DNA of 21,425 nucleotides from a virus. The stretch lies in the IMG/VR virus record IMGVR_UViG_3300044625_000161, positions 1 to 21,425 of that record; one strand, written 5' to 3'. A model generated the notes under the pieces. It was not told the DNA's origin. It searched no databases and saw nothing but the letters and a program-made list of their open reading frames with translations. The first letter of the stretch is position 1. The number at the start of each line of letters is the position of its first letter. Of the stretch, positions 1 through 6,954 are shown piece after piece. The position numbers were made by a program, and so were the translations under genes.

Positions 1-2220
1 GGCACATCTGTAAGAGGTATTTCACAAGAAGGATTTGTTCAATCGGATGCAACAGTAGCAGTATATGGTATTAGAAACGTAACAAGAACTGCAACGGCTT
101 CATTTACAATATCCGATTATCAACATTTTTTAGCGGTTCAAGCAACACTTGGTGCTGGTTCAGCTATTACAAACCAATATGGATTTGTAGCAGATTCAAC
201 TTTAATAAGTGGTGTAAACAATTTTGGATTTTACGGAAATATACCTGCTGCTGCTAATAGATGGAATATTTATATGAACGGTACTGCTAACAACTATATG
301 GCAGGTAGATTAGGAATAGGTATTACAAATGCTGCTTATGACTTAGATGTATTTAGCAGTAGTGCAAATGTATCAATAGTTTCAAATACAAATAATAATG
401 GGTTTTCAGGAATTGTATCAACTTTCAATAGTGCTTATGGGAACTTTATTCATATGCGTTCCTATGGAAATACTACTGCATCAACAATATTTGGAATTAG
501 CACAAATGGTATGAATGCTCTTTGGAGTAATGGCGATACAATTTATGCAATAGGCACAATAGGTGCTACTGCAATGGTGTTCGGTACTAACAATACCGAA
601 CGAATGAGAATCACATCGGCTGGTAACGTTGGAATAGGAACGATTAGTCCAACACCATTAACTGCAACTGCACTTGTTACACAAATAAATAGTTCTAATA
701 CATTTAGTGAATTAAGATTAACCAATTCAAGTACATCAAATGGAGTAATATTAGCACAATATGGATTAGATTCTTATTTATCAAATCTTGCAAATGGTTT
801 TATGGTATTCGGTACTAACAATACTGAAAGAGCAAGAATTTTTTCTAATGGTAATTTTGGAATTGGAACAGGTGCAACTAATGCAGGATTCCGATTAGAT
901 GTTAATGGTACTGCAAGGGTTAGTGGTTTAATAACTTCAAATACAGGTAACAATACAAGATTATTTACAACATCTGGTGCTACTACAGGACACTTATATG
1001 CAGATATACTTAATACAGGAGGTAGAATAATATTTGGAGTTGAAAGCTCTGTTGGTGGAAGTTTAGGTACAGGATATGATGCTTATGCTTCTGTAATAGC
1101 ATCAAATACAAATACTAATTTAAATTTAGGAACTAACGGAATTAAAAGATTAACAATAAATGGCTCTACTGGTAATGCAATATTCACAAGTGATGTAGAA
1201 TTAAATGGTGCATCAGGTACAAGAACATTAACCATACAAAACAACACAAGTGGTAACGCAGTTTTATCATTAGTTGCAGCAGGTTCTGATAGTGGTTCAA
1301 TAACTTACAATAGGTCTACAAGTCAATTAGTATTCGCAAATAGTGGTGCAACAAGTGCTTTTGTAATTGCTAATAATGGTGCTGCTACATTCTCAAGTAC
1401 TTTAAATACAGGTGGTAATTTAACAATTGGTAATCAACTTACAAATGCAACATTAAAGATTTATGCAGATGCAAGTGGTGGAGATGGTTACATTAAGTTT
1501 AATGCTGATTCTGACCAAACTAAAGCACAAATCTATGGTCATAAATTTGCTGGAACTGGCGGTGTATTAGAATTTGCAACTTTACAAAGTAGTGTATTAA
1601 CTACTGCAATGGTTATTAATCAAGTTGGTAACGTATTAGTAGGAACTACAACTGATAATGGTAGTAAATTGCAAGTTGAAGGTAGTGTAACGGCAACAAC
1701 TTTTACTGCAACAGATATTGAAGGTGGTGTAAGTGCAAATTATTATAGTCCATATTCAGGAGGTTCTTCTTCTATTTTAAGTTTTCTTTATGGTTCATCA
1801 GGTTCAGTTACTTGGAATAATGGTGGGGTTAAAATGACCTTAACAAGTGCAGGAAATTTAACAATAACAACACTTGGTGGTTCAGGAAGTAGAGCAGTAT
1901 TAGCAGATGCAAGTGGTACTTTATCTGCACCTGTTTCGGATATATCAGTAAAGCAAAACATTACTTCTATTGGGTATGGTTTAAGTGAAATACTACAAAT
2001 GAATCCTGTATGGTTTGATTTTATTGATGAGTATAAAAACTATGGAGAAGGAAGGCAGAATGGTATGATTGCTCAAGAGGTTGCAGAGGTTATCCCAGAA
2101 GCAGTTTTTGTAACACCATCAACAGGTAAAATGGGTATTAACTATGACCAAATGCACTCAGTTTATATTAAAGCAATACAAGAATTAGAAGCAAGAATTA
2201 AACAATTAGAAAATAAATAA
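1..2220 (+). CDS. Tail fibre/spike protein with C-terminal S74 chaperone domain (5' partial)
   Basis: The reading frame is open from base 1, so the gene begins upstream; 739 residues are visible. The ATG at 274 is only an internal methionine. Most of the protein is Gly/Asn/Thr/Ser-rich and repetitive, as in beta-structured fibre shafts, with recurring blocks of the form VFGTNNTER...GNVGIGT. The last 94 residues form a Peptidase_S74 intramolecular chaperone domain: S-D-I-S-V-K at visible residues 646-651 has the Ser and Lys (+5) of the self-cleavage dyad known from endosialidases, followed by GMIAQEV, a Y..M..VYIKAIQELE stretch and a terminal coiled coil. In that family the domain trimerises, folds the fibre and is then released by cleavage just before the Ser. 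The role in host adsorption is inferred. The target receptor cannot be read from the sequence. Confidence 0.85.
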   Translation, partial: GTSVRGISQEGFVQSDATVAVYGIRNVTRTATASFTISDYQHFLAVQATLGAGSAITNQYGFVADSTLISGVNNFGFYGNIPAAANRWNIYMNGTANNYMAGRLGIGITNAAYDLDVFSSSANVSIVSNTNNNGFSGIVSTFNSAYGNFIHMRSYGNTTASTIFGISTNGMNALWSNGDTIYAIGTIGATAMVFGTNNTERMRITSAGNVGIGTISPTPLTATALVTQINSSNTFSELRLTNSSTSNGVILAQYGLDSYLSNLANGFMVFGTNNTERARIFSNGNFGIGTGATNAGFRLDVNGTARVSGLITSNTGNNTRLFTTSGATTGHLYADILNTGGRIIFGVESSVGGSLGTGYDAYASVIASNTNTNLNLGTNGIKRLTINGSTGNAIFTSDVELNGASGTRTLTIQNNTSGNAVLSLVAAGSDSGSITYNRSTSQLVFANSGATSAFVIANNGAATFSSTLNTGGNLTIGNQLTNATLKIYADASGGDGYIKFNADSDQTKAQIYGHKFAGTGGVLEFATLQSSVLTTAMVINQVGNVLVGTTTDNGSKLQVEGSVTATTFTATDIEGGVSANYYSPYSGGSSSILSFLYGSSGSVTWNNGGVKMTLTSAGNLTITTLGGSGSRAVLADASGTLSAPVSDISVKQNITSIGYGLSEILQMNPVWFDFIDEYKNYGEGRQNGMIAQEVAEVIPEAVFVTPSTGKMGINYDQMHSVYIKAIQELEARIKQLENK
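574..870 (+). repeat. Two copies of a 23-codon repeat in the tail-fibre gene
   Basis: Positions 574-642 and 802-870 encode near-identical 23-residue blocks (M-V-F-G-T-N-N-T-E-R ... G-N-[VF]-G-I-G-T), 76 codons apart. Degenerate relatives occur near 1129-1180 (G-T-N-G-I-K-R-L-T-I) and 1618-1680. The intervening sequence is not repeated. This fits modular shaft repeats that can expand or recombine in phage fibres. Confidence 0.75.
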
Positions 2221-2222
2221 AT

Positions 2223-2546
2223 ATGAAAACAATCGAACCTGTGGTATTCCCACTAAACTTAGGAACGGCAACAATCCTTAACGCTTATTGTATTAATGAC
2301 AATTTAAGCAATGCTGCGACTTTTTACTATGCTTTATTAAGCGACACTCAAAGTCAATTACAACAAGGTAACTTAACAATGACTGGCGAAGATTACGTTG
2401 GTTGGGCTACAAATGAGTATGCTTACAATTGGGTAGCTACTCAAATTGATGTAACAATCACAGGTGATTATGTGCCTCCAGTACCTCCTCAGCCAGAACC
2501 AACTCCAGAACCAATTGTTGAAGAAGCTATCGAAGCAGTAATTTAA
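2223..2546 (+). CDS. Small fibre-associated protein of unknown function
   Basis: The gene encodes 107 residues and starts 2 nt after the fibre stop, so the two are probably co-transcribed. Residues 1-82 look like a small folded domain with many aromatic residues (YY, W, Y) and no signal peptide. Residues 83-107 are a Pro/Glu-rich tail (V-P-P-V-P-P-Q-P-E-P-T-P-E-P). The position suggests a fibre accessory such as a chaperone or cap protein, but no family motif is recognised. Confidence 0.7.
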   Translation: MKTIEPVVFPLNLGTATILNAYCINDNLSNAATFYYALLSDTQSQLQQGNLTMTGEDYVGWATNEYAYNWVATQIDVTITGDYVPPVPPQPEPTPEPIVEEAIEAVI

Positions 2547-2559
2547 TTGAATATTTAAC

Positions 2560-2567
2560 TATATTTG
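2560..2567 (+). promoter_or_regulatory. Candidate Bacteroidota -7 element (TATATTTG)
   Basis: TATATTTG matches TAnnTTTG and lies 17 nt before the ATG at 2585. Together with the following TATA it is identical to the element at 10092. No TTTG is found at the usual 19-22 bp upstream, so the -33 half is weak or missing. It could drive the lysis genes. Confidence 0.45.
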
Positions 2568-2584
2568 TATATAAAATAAAAACT

Positions 2585-2728
2585 ATGATAACAATTAATC
2601 AAGATCAATTAAAGGAATTAGAAGCGTTCATTAATCAGATTCCAACTGCTTACGGACTTCCGTTATTGCAGTTCTTAGGTAAGTTAAACGCAGAACAAAA
2701 TCCACCACAAGAATCAACCGAAGCGTAA
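2585..2728 (+). CDS. 47-residue hypothetical protein
   Basis: ATG at 2585, TAA at 2726-2728. The product begins M-I-T-I-N-Q-D-Q-L-K-E-L-E-A-F and ends in an acidic, Pro/Gln-rich tail. It is predicted mainly alpha-helical and soluble. It follows the candidate promoter at 2560, and its stop overlaps the next ATG by 1 nt (TAATG), which supports it as a translated, coupled gene. The function is unknown. Confidence 0.6.
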   Translation: MITINQDQLKELEAFINQIPTAYGLPLLQFLGKLNAEQNPPQESTEA

Positions 2729-2901
2729 TGGTACATAATAGCAATCAATCGGACTTATTAACTATTCTTAGCGGTACAACCGCATTTATTGGTGTTGTAA
2801 ATGTGCAACCAGTAGTTAGTCTTATAGCGAGTTTGATTGCTATTGTTTCTGGTCTTTTTGCTATTCGTTATTACATTAAGGCAGCTAAAAGATTTAAGTA
2901 A
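2728..2901 (+). CDS. 57-residue membrane protein, possible holin-like
   Basis: ATG at 2728 overlaps the previous stop and TAA at 2899-2901 overlaps the next ATG, so the gene sits in a tightly coupled run. After a short polar N-terminus (M-V-H-N-S-N-Q-S-D), residues 10-50 are hydrophobic and can form one or two membrane helices with a break near N-V-Q-P. The C-terminus is strongly basic (K-A-A-K-R-F-K). Size, hydrophobic hairpin and basic tail resemble small phage holins, but no family signature is recognised. It could equally be another lysis accessory. Confidence 0.6.
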   Translation: MVHNSNQSDLLTILSGTTAFIGVVNVQPVVSLIASLIAIVSGLFAIRYYIKAAKRFK

Positions 2902-3449
2902 TGTATAAGAATATTGTAATAGCAATTTTGGTTATTATAGTATTTCTTTTCATTAAGGATAAATCTTCATACATAGGTCAACCATCGGTTATTATAGATA
3001 CCGACACAGTTTACCAACAGAAAACTTTTACTAAGTACATCAAAGGGAAATCAATCCCTTTTGTCGTTTTAGACACAACCTACCTTATTGATGAGGTTCA
3101 CGATACAATTACAATAGTTAAGGATTATAACCAAGTAAAGGTTTATTCCGATACTATGCGCATAGATTCTATTGGATACGCATACATACAAGACACTATC
3201 AGTCAAAACAAGATTCAAGGCAGAGGTTTTAGTGCCAATTTTAACCTACCAACGATAACAATTACCAAAGTAATTACTCCAAAGCCTAAAAGCGAGGTTT
3301 ATTTAGGTGTTTTAGGCGATTTAAGGGCATTTGACAATAAAGTAGGCTTAGGGCTTGGTCTTGGGTTTAAAACGGCTAAAAACGGCTTATTTACAATAAA
3401 CGCAACTACAAATCATTATTCATTGGGTTATTATAAAAAATTATTCTAA
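2901..3449 (+). CDS. Membrane-anchored periplasmic protein of the lysis region
   Basis: The gene encodes 182 residues. Residues 4-18 are an uninterrupted hydrophobic helix (I-V-I-A-I-L-V-I-I-V-F-L-F-I) followed by K-D-K, so the protein is probably anchored in the inner membrane with the rest in the periplasm. The body is rich in V/T/I/D and looks beta-structured. The last 50 residues (V-Y-L-G-V-L-G-D-L, G-L-G-L-G-L-G-F, Y-S-L-G-Y-Y) alternate Gly and hydrophobic residues like outer-membrane beta-hairpins, and the protein ends in Phe. An envelope-spanning role is an inference from this layout and from its place among lysis genes. A function in superinfection exclusion is an alternative. Confidence 0.65.
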   Translation: MYKNIVIAILVIIVFLFIKDKSSYIGQPSVIIDTDTVYQQKTFTKYIKGKSIPFVVLDTTYLIDEVHDTITIVKDYNQVKVYSDTMRIDSIGYAYIQDTISQNKIQGRGFSANFNLPTITITKVITPKPKSEVYLGVLGDLRAFDNKVGLGLGLGFKTAKNGLFTINATTNHYSLGYYKKLF

Positions 3450-3450
3450 A

Positions 3451-3720
3451 ATGGCATTACCTGTTGATTTTAAAACATTCGCAAAGAATCCTGTTGTAGC
3501 TACTTTATTCATCGTTCTATGTGGAATATCTGCATTGTATATTGATGTACGTTCTACCTTTAAAGACCAGATTACAAGCCAAGCGGTTAAGGTGCAAAAA
3601 TTAGATGAAAAGGTTGACATAATGCAAGTAGCTTTAAGGAGATGCGATTCATCTTTGGCATCTGCAACGGCTAAGTTAAGCACACTTGAAAGTTTAGGTA
3701 AAATTCAATCTATTAAGTAA
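3451..3720 (+). CDS. Inner-membrane, coiled-coil protein; i-spanin candidate
   Basis: The gene encodes 89 residues and starts 1 nt after the upstream stop. A single TM helix spans roughly residues 14-31 (V-V-A-T-L-F-I-V-L-C-G-I-S-A-L-Y-I). It is followed by a charged heptad-like helix (K-V-Q-K-L-D-E-K-V-D-I-M ... A-K-L-S-T-L-E-S-L). An N-in TM plus a periplasmic coiled coil is the architecture of Rz-type inner-membrane spanins. The next gene starts at its stop and has a lipoprotein-like signal, matching the i-spanin/o-spanin order. The assignment rests on architecture and context, not on sequence homology. Confidence 0.6.
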   Translation: MALPVDFKTFAKNPVVATLFIVLCGISALYIDVRSTFKDQITSQAVKVQKLDEKVDIMQVALRRCDSSLASATAKLSTLESLGKIQSIK

Positions 3721-4046
3721 TGAAATACTTATTATTTATATTTTTAATGGGGTGTACGGCATCGGCTCAAAACCAAAGCGAGGAAACAAAAGAAGACATA
3801 GAGTTCCAAAAGTTAATGAATAAAGTAACTCAAACGAATGATTTGTCTGTACAAGTACAAGCAAAGGCGAGTAAAAAAGAAGCGGAGTTGGTACAAAAGG
3901 CGGTTGAAACTATAAAAGAATTAAAAAGTGAAGTTACAATATTAAAAACGGAATTAAGTGAAGTCAAAGCAACTTTGGATAGTGTTAGTAATGATACTGG
4001 TATCAGTTTCAAGTTACTCGCAATACCCAATAATAAAGAAAATTAA
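3720..4046 (+). CDS. Putative lipoprotein with coiled coil; o-spanin candidate
   Basis: The gene encodes 108 residues; its ATG overlaps the previous stop (TAATG). The N-terminus M-K-Y-L-L-F-I-F-L-M-G-C has a lipobox-like L-M-G-C with Cys at 12. A signal peptidase I site after A-S-A-Q is an alternative reading. The mature part is a long charged helix with heptad spacing (E-L-K-S-E-V-T-I-L-K-T-E-L-S-E-V). If lipidated it would face the coiled-coil partner encoded just upstream. The last 89 nt overlap the next gene in another frame. The spanin role is inferred. Confidence 0.6.
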   Translation: MKYLLFIFLMGCTASAQNQSEETKEDIEFQKLMNKVTQTNDLSVQVQAKASKKEAELVQKAVETIKELKSEVTILKTELSEVKATLDSVSNDTGISFKLLAIPNNKEN

Positions 4047-4344
4047 ACAAGATTCGGTTGTTATTATGACCATAGAGCAAGGCAAAGAGATAAATGCTTT
4101 GTATTTAGGTTATAAAAAGACAATAGATTCATTACAAATTAAAACAAGATATTATGATTCAGCAATTAATCAAATTAGTAAAAAGCAAGATACAATCAAC
4201 ATTTACAGATATCATATCCAAAATACTAAACCAACCACAGGAATTGACCAAGAGTTCAAAGAAGCCTTTGAGAAAGAAAAAGGGATAAATAGGTTATGGA
4301 CTTTAGTATTGTTTATGGCATTAGTACTTATTAAAACACAATAA
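3958..4344 (+). CDS. Secreted/C-terminally anchored envelope protein, GTG start inside upstream gene
   Basis: The start is GTG at 3958, nested in the end of the preceding gene. It is chosen because residues 5-22 form a clear signal peptide (L-W-I-V-L-V-M-I-L-V-S-V-S-S-Y-S-Q) that a downstream ATG would destroy. The mature protein begins Y-P-I-I-K-K-I, has a helical middle section (Y-K-K-T-I-D-S-L ... I-N-Q-I-S-K-K-Q) and ends in a membrane helix (W-T-L-V-L-F-M-A-L-V-L-I). A signal peptide plus a C-terminal TM places the 80-residue middle in the periplasm. I recall similar short genes in lysis regions of other Bacteroidota phages, but their function is unknown to me. Confidence 0.7.
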   Translation: MKSKQLWIVLVMILVSVSSYSQYPIIKKIKQDSVVIMTIEQGKEINALYLGYKKTIDSLQIKTRYYDSAINQISKKQDTINIYRYHIQNTKPTTGIDQEFKEAFEKEKGINRLWTLVLFMALVLIKTQ

Positions 4345-4345
4345 A

Positions 4346-4576
4346 ATGAAATGGATAGCAAATTTATTATCGGATGAAAGAGGTTCAATTAGCACAAAGA
4401 GAGTTATAGCTTTAATGAGTGCTTTGTTTTTATGCATTACTTTATTGGCTAATTCTTTTAGTCATTTAGAAGTAGCACCAAGCGACAAACTTGTTGATGC
4501 AGTTATGGCTATATGTATAGCTGCAATGGGTTCAAGCACTATTGATAAATTCTCAACTAAAAAAGATGCCGAATAA
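4346..4576 (+). CDS. Two-TM small membrane protein, holin candidate
   Basis: The gene encodes 76 residues and starts 1 nt after the previous stop. A short cytoplasmic start (M-K-W-I-A-N-L-L-S-D-E-R-G-S-I-S-T-K-R) leads into TM1 (V-I-A-L-M-S-A-L-F-L-C-I-T-L-L), a loop with A-P-S-D-K, then TM2 (V-D-A-V-M-A-I-C-I-A-A-M-G) and a polar tail D-K-F-S-T-K-K-D-A-E. The pattern S-D-E-[RK]-G-S-I-S at the start and A-P-S-D in the loop is familiar from holin-like proteins of Bacteroidota phages. It lies just upstream of two peptidoglycan hydrolase genes. This is the best holin candidate in the window. Confidence 0.7.
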   Translation: MKWIANLLSDERGSISTKRVIALMSALFLCITLLANSFSHLEVAPSDKLVDAVMAICIAAMGSSTIDKFSTKKDAE

Positions 4577-4649
4577 CGAAAAACGAGCATTTGCAATTGG
4601 CTTTACCTTATGGGTAATATTATTAACTTATTTTTTTTATAACGTATGA
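4566..4649 (+). CDS. 27-residue single-TM micro-protein
   Basis: ATG at 4566, TGA at 4647-4649. It overlaps the end of the holin candidate by 11 nt and the start of the M15 peptidase gene by 4 nt (ATGA), so it exactly bridges them. The product is M-P-N-N-E-K-R-A-F, then a hydrophobic helix of about 16 residues, then Y-F-F-Y-N-V. The double overlap and the charged-then-hydrophobic composition argue for translation. It could be a holin regulator (antiholin-like) or a coupling leader. Confidence 0.5.
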   Translation: MPNNEKRAFAIGFTLWVILLTYFFYNV

Positions 4650-5110
4650 AACTATCAGCACATTTAGACCTTAGCGAAGTAATTCGTAGCGAATCAGCTA
4701 AAAGAAACGGCATTAGCAATATGCCTATTCCTTTACACATTGAAAACTTTAAGCTATTAGCAGAAAAAGTATTTGAGCCAATTAGAACGCACTTTGGAGT
4801 GCCTATCCACATATCAAGTGGTTATCGTAGTGTTGAATTAAACAAATGCATTGGCGGTTCATTAACGAGCCAACATTGTCAAGGCGAAGCTATTGATATT
4901 GATATGGATTCATCAACAAGCGGAGTAACTAATAGAATGGTATTTGACTACATTAAGGATAATTTAGTTTTTGACCAGCTTATTTATGAGTTTGGTGATA
5001 GCAAGAATCCAGATTGGGTTCACGTTTCTTATGAGTCAACAGGTAAACAAAGAAAGCAAGTGTTAAAGGCGGTGCGAGTGAATGGTAAAACAACATACCA
5101 AAACTACTAA
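4646..5110 (+). CDS. Peptidase M15 family endolysin (D-Ala-D-Ala carboxypeptidase-like)
   Basis: The gene encodes 154 residues, a typical size for single-domain M15_3 enzymes. The zinc-site signature is intact: S-Q-H77-C-Q-G-E-A-I-D84 (SxHxxGxAxD) and D-W-V-H126-V-S, with S-S-G-Y-R-S at 57-62 as the usual upstream motif. These enzymes cleave peptide bonds in the peptidoglycan stem or cross-link. There is no signal peptide, so release to the periplasm would depend on a holin, consistent with the upstream membrane genes. It is followed 1 nt later by a second wall hydrolase gene. Confidence 0.88.
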   Translation: MKLSAHLDLSEVIRSESAKRNGISNMPIPLHIENFKLLAEKVFEPIRTHFGVPIHISSGYRSVELNKCIGGSLTSQHCQGEAIDIDMDSSTSGVTNRMVFDYIKDNLVFDQLIYEFGDSKNPDWVHVSYESTGKQRKQVLKAVRVNGKTTYQNY

Positions 5111-5111
5111 A

Positions 5112-5714
5112 ATGATAAGCAAAAAAGCCATTGAATTAATAATTAAGCACGAGGTCGGAGGCAGAGCCGTATATGAAAAAAGATACCAAAAGCCAATTTG
5201 GGCTGGAGGCGATAGCGGATGCACGATAGGTCTTGGCTATGATCTTGGTTATGTAACCGAAAAGCAGTTCTTTAGCGATTGGGATGGCTTAAATTTAAAC
5301 TTTCTTAATGCGTTAAGAAAAGTGGTAGGGATAAAAGGTGAAGCGGTTAAATCAATGATGCGTGGCGAAATATTACAAGTTAGGATTCCATACAATTTTG
5401 CCTATGATGTATTCGTTAATAAGTCGCTACCTAAATACTATGCTTTGACTAAAGCTATTTATCCAGAGTTAGATACTTTAAACGAGGACACAAGAGGCGC
5501 ATTGGTTTCAATGATTTATAACAGGGGAAACAAGTTAGATGGCGATAGGCGCAAGGAAATGAAAGCAATAGTTAATCTTGTGGCAAAAGCAGATTACGAG
5601 GGCATAGCTGACCAAATAGAACGAAGCAAAAGACTCTGGGAAAATGTAGGATTAGATGGTTTGGTCAAACGTAGGGAAGAAGAAGCAGACTTGATACTAA
5701 ACTCACTAACCTAA
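5112..5714 (+). CDS. Lysozyme-type muramidase (T4 lysozyme/pesticin-like fold)
   Basis: The ATG at 5112 is preferred because it follows the upstream stop by 1 nt; an in-frame ATG at 5082 would add ten polar residues and overlap the M15 gene. The 200-residue protein starts with a helix ending K-H-E14, then G-G-D34-S-G-C-T38-I-G-L-G-Y-D-L-G-Y. This fits the Glu...Asp...Thr active-site layout of T4-type lysozymes with the T-I-G-x-G beta-strand. The C-terminus (G-L-V-K-R-R-E-E-E-A-D-L-I-L) is the usual closing helix of the fold. It has no signal peptide. Predicted activity is cleavage of the MurNAc-GlcNAc bond. Confidence 0.78.
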   Translation: MISKKAIELIIKHEVGGRAVYEKRYQKPIWAGGDSGCTIGLGYDLGYVTEKQFFSDWDGLNLNFLNALRKVVGIKGEAVKSMMRGEILQVRIPYNFAYDVFVNKSLPKYYALTKAIYPELDTLNEDTRGALVSMIYNRGNKLDGDRRKEMKAIVNLVAKADYEGIADQIERSKRLWENVGLDGLVKRREEEADLILNSLT

Positions 5715-5723
5715 AATAAACCT

Positions 5724-6761
5724 ATGGCAACAACAAAAAAAGGCGGAAGCAAAACCACAATGAGTGGTCAAATAGTCTTGGACTATTTAGCTAAATATCC
5801 TCAATGGATGCCTTCTAATACATTAGCTTCTTTGATTATGAAGGAGCAATCAGCACACTTTGACAATCAAGAAAATGTACGTTATTTAGTACGTTATTAC
5901 AGAGGTAAGACAGGCGAAACTAAAAGTGTAAAAGGAACTAACAAACAATTTATAGAAGATTTTAAACGTACTGCTTCAAACTTTGTGCAACCGCCAACTT
6001 GGGTAGAGGAAAAGGTTGTTTATTGTTTGCCGATAGGAATTAAGAAGATGGGTTTTATAAGTGATCTACAAGTTCCATTCCATGACCCTAAAGCGATTGA
6101 GGTTTGCTTTAAATACTTACAGGACCAAAAGATTGATTCATTATTTATCAATGGCGATTTAGTTGACTTTTATCAATTAAGCGATTTCCAGAAAGACCCA
6201 AGAGTTAGAAAGTTTGATGAGGAACACGAGGCAATAATTGAGATGCTTGGATTTATAAGAGCATCATTTCCTTTGATACCGATTTACTACAACTTAGATG
6301 CCAATCACGAATTTAGGTATGAAAGGTATATGCGAACCAAAGCACCAGAGTTATTAGGGTTGAGTGGTAAGTTTGACATTGAGGAAATACTAATGTTAAA
6401 CACATTTAATATCATACCGATTAAAAATATAGATCACGTTAAGTTTGGCAAATTACCTATCATACACGGCGATACTACATTTAGAAGGGGTAGTGGTGTA
6501 AATCCAGCAAAGACTTTATATGATAGGGTTAAGCAGTCGGCAATAGCTTCGCACGTTCATCAAGTACAATCTTACACAACCAAGAATCAATTTGATGAGG
6601 AAGTGTTTACAACTTATACAACTGGACATTTAATGCATCCTAACGTGGAATATTGTAAGCACGTTGATAATTACTCACAAGGATTTGCCATATTAGAAAA
6701 GGATGTTCAAGGTTATTACAAAGTGAATAATCACAGAATAATTAAAAATAAAGTTTACTAA
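5724..6761 (+). CDS. Metallophosphoesterase-like protein with N-terminal helical domain
   Basis: The gene encodes 345 residues. Residues 12-80 look like a small winged-helix or helical domain (I-V-L-D-Y-L-A-K-Y-P ... L-A-S-L-I-M-K). Residues 110-345 carry the calcineurin-type order of motifs: I-S-D-L-Q-V-P-F-H-D (motif I, with Gln where the common D-x-H has His), N-G-D-L-V-D (GDxxD), D-A-N-H-E (GNHE variant), I-H-G-D and S-H-V-H (GHxH variant). A di-metal phosphodiesterase or phosphatase is the family expectation; the substrate is unknown. It lies between lysis and early genes, so a DNA-processing role (SbcD/Mre11-like) is possible but unproven. Confidence 0.8.
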   Translation: MATTKKGGSKTTMSGQIVLDYLAKYPQWMPSNTLASLIMKEQSAHFDNQENVRYLVRYYRGKTGETKSVKGTNKQFIEDFKRTASNFVQPPTWVEEKVVYCLPIGIKKMGFISDLQVPFHDPKAIEVCFKYLQDQKIDSLFINGDLVDFYQLSDFQKDPRVRKFDEEHEAIIEMLGFIRASFPLIPIYYNLDANHEFRYERYMRTKAPELLGLSGKFDIEEILMLNTFNIIPIKNIDHVKFGKLPIIHGDTTFRRGSGVNPAKTLYDRVKQSAIASHVHQVQSYTTKNQFDEEVFTTYTTGHLMHPNVEYCKHVDNYSQGFAILEKDVQGYYKVNNHRIIKNKVY

Positions 6762-6762
6762 T

Positions 6763-6954
6763 ATGAGATACCCTAAAAACTTTGCAAAATTGACATCAAT
6801 ACAACAAGAACAATGGTTAGTTACTAAACTAATTGAACTGCACAACTTAGAGCAAGAGATCAAGTTAACATTAGGCAAAATAAGAGGTGGTGAGAAACTT
6901 ATATTTAAAGAAATAGATAGACCAGATTTAGCTTTAATGAAAGATGAAGATTAA
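6763..6954 (+). CDS. 63-residue hypothetical protein
   Basis: It starts 1 nt after the metallophosphoesterase stop and overlaps the next gene by 11 nt. The product is alpha-helical and charged (L-I-E-L-H-N-L-E-Q-E-I-K-L-T-L), without membrane or metal-binding motifs. It is probably part of the same transcript. The function is unknown. Confidence 0.6.
   Translation: MRYPKNFAKLTSIQQEQWLVTKLIELHNLEQEIKLTLGKIRGGEKLIFKEIDRPDLALMKDED

Noticed and set aside
1-2220. Diversity-generating retroelement target in the fibre gene
   Set aside because: No reverse transcriptase gene and no template/variable repeat pair with A-specific differences are in the window; the fibre repeats differ at all bases.
5082-5111. 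Upstream ATG for the lysozyme gene
   Set aside because: It overlaps the M15 gene by 29 nt and adds only polar residues; ATG 5112 directly follows the M15 stop and starts at the first helix of the fold.
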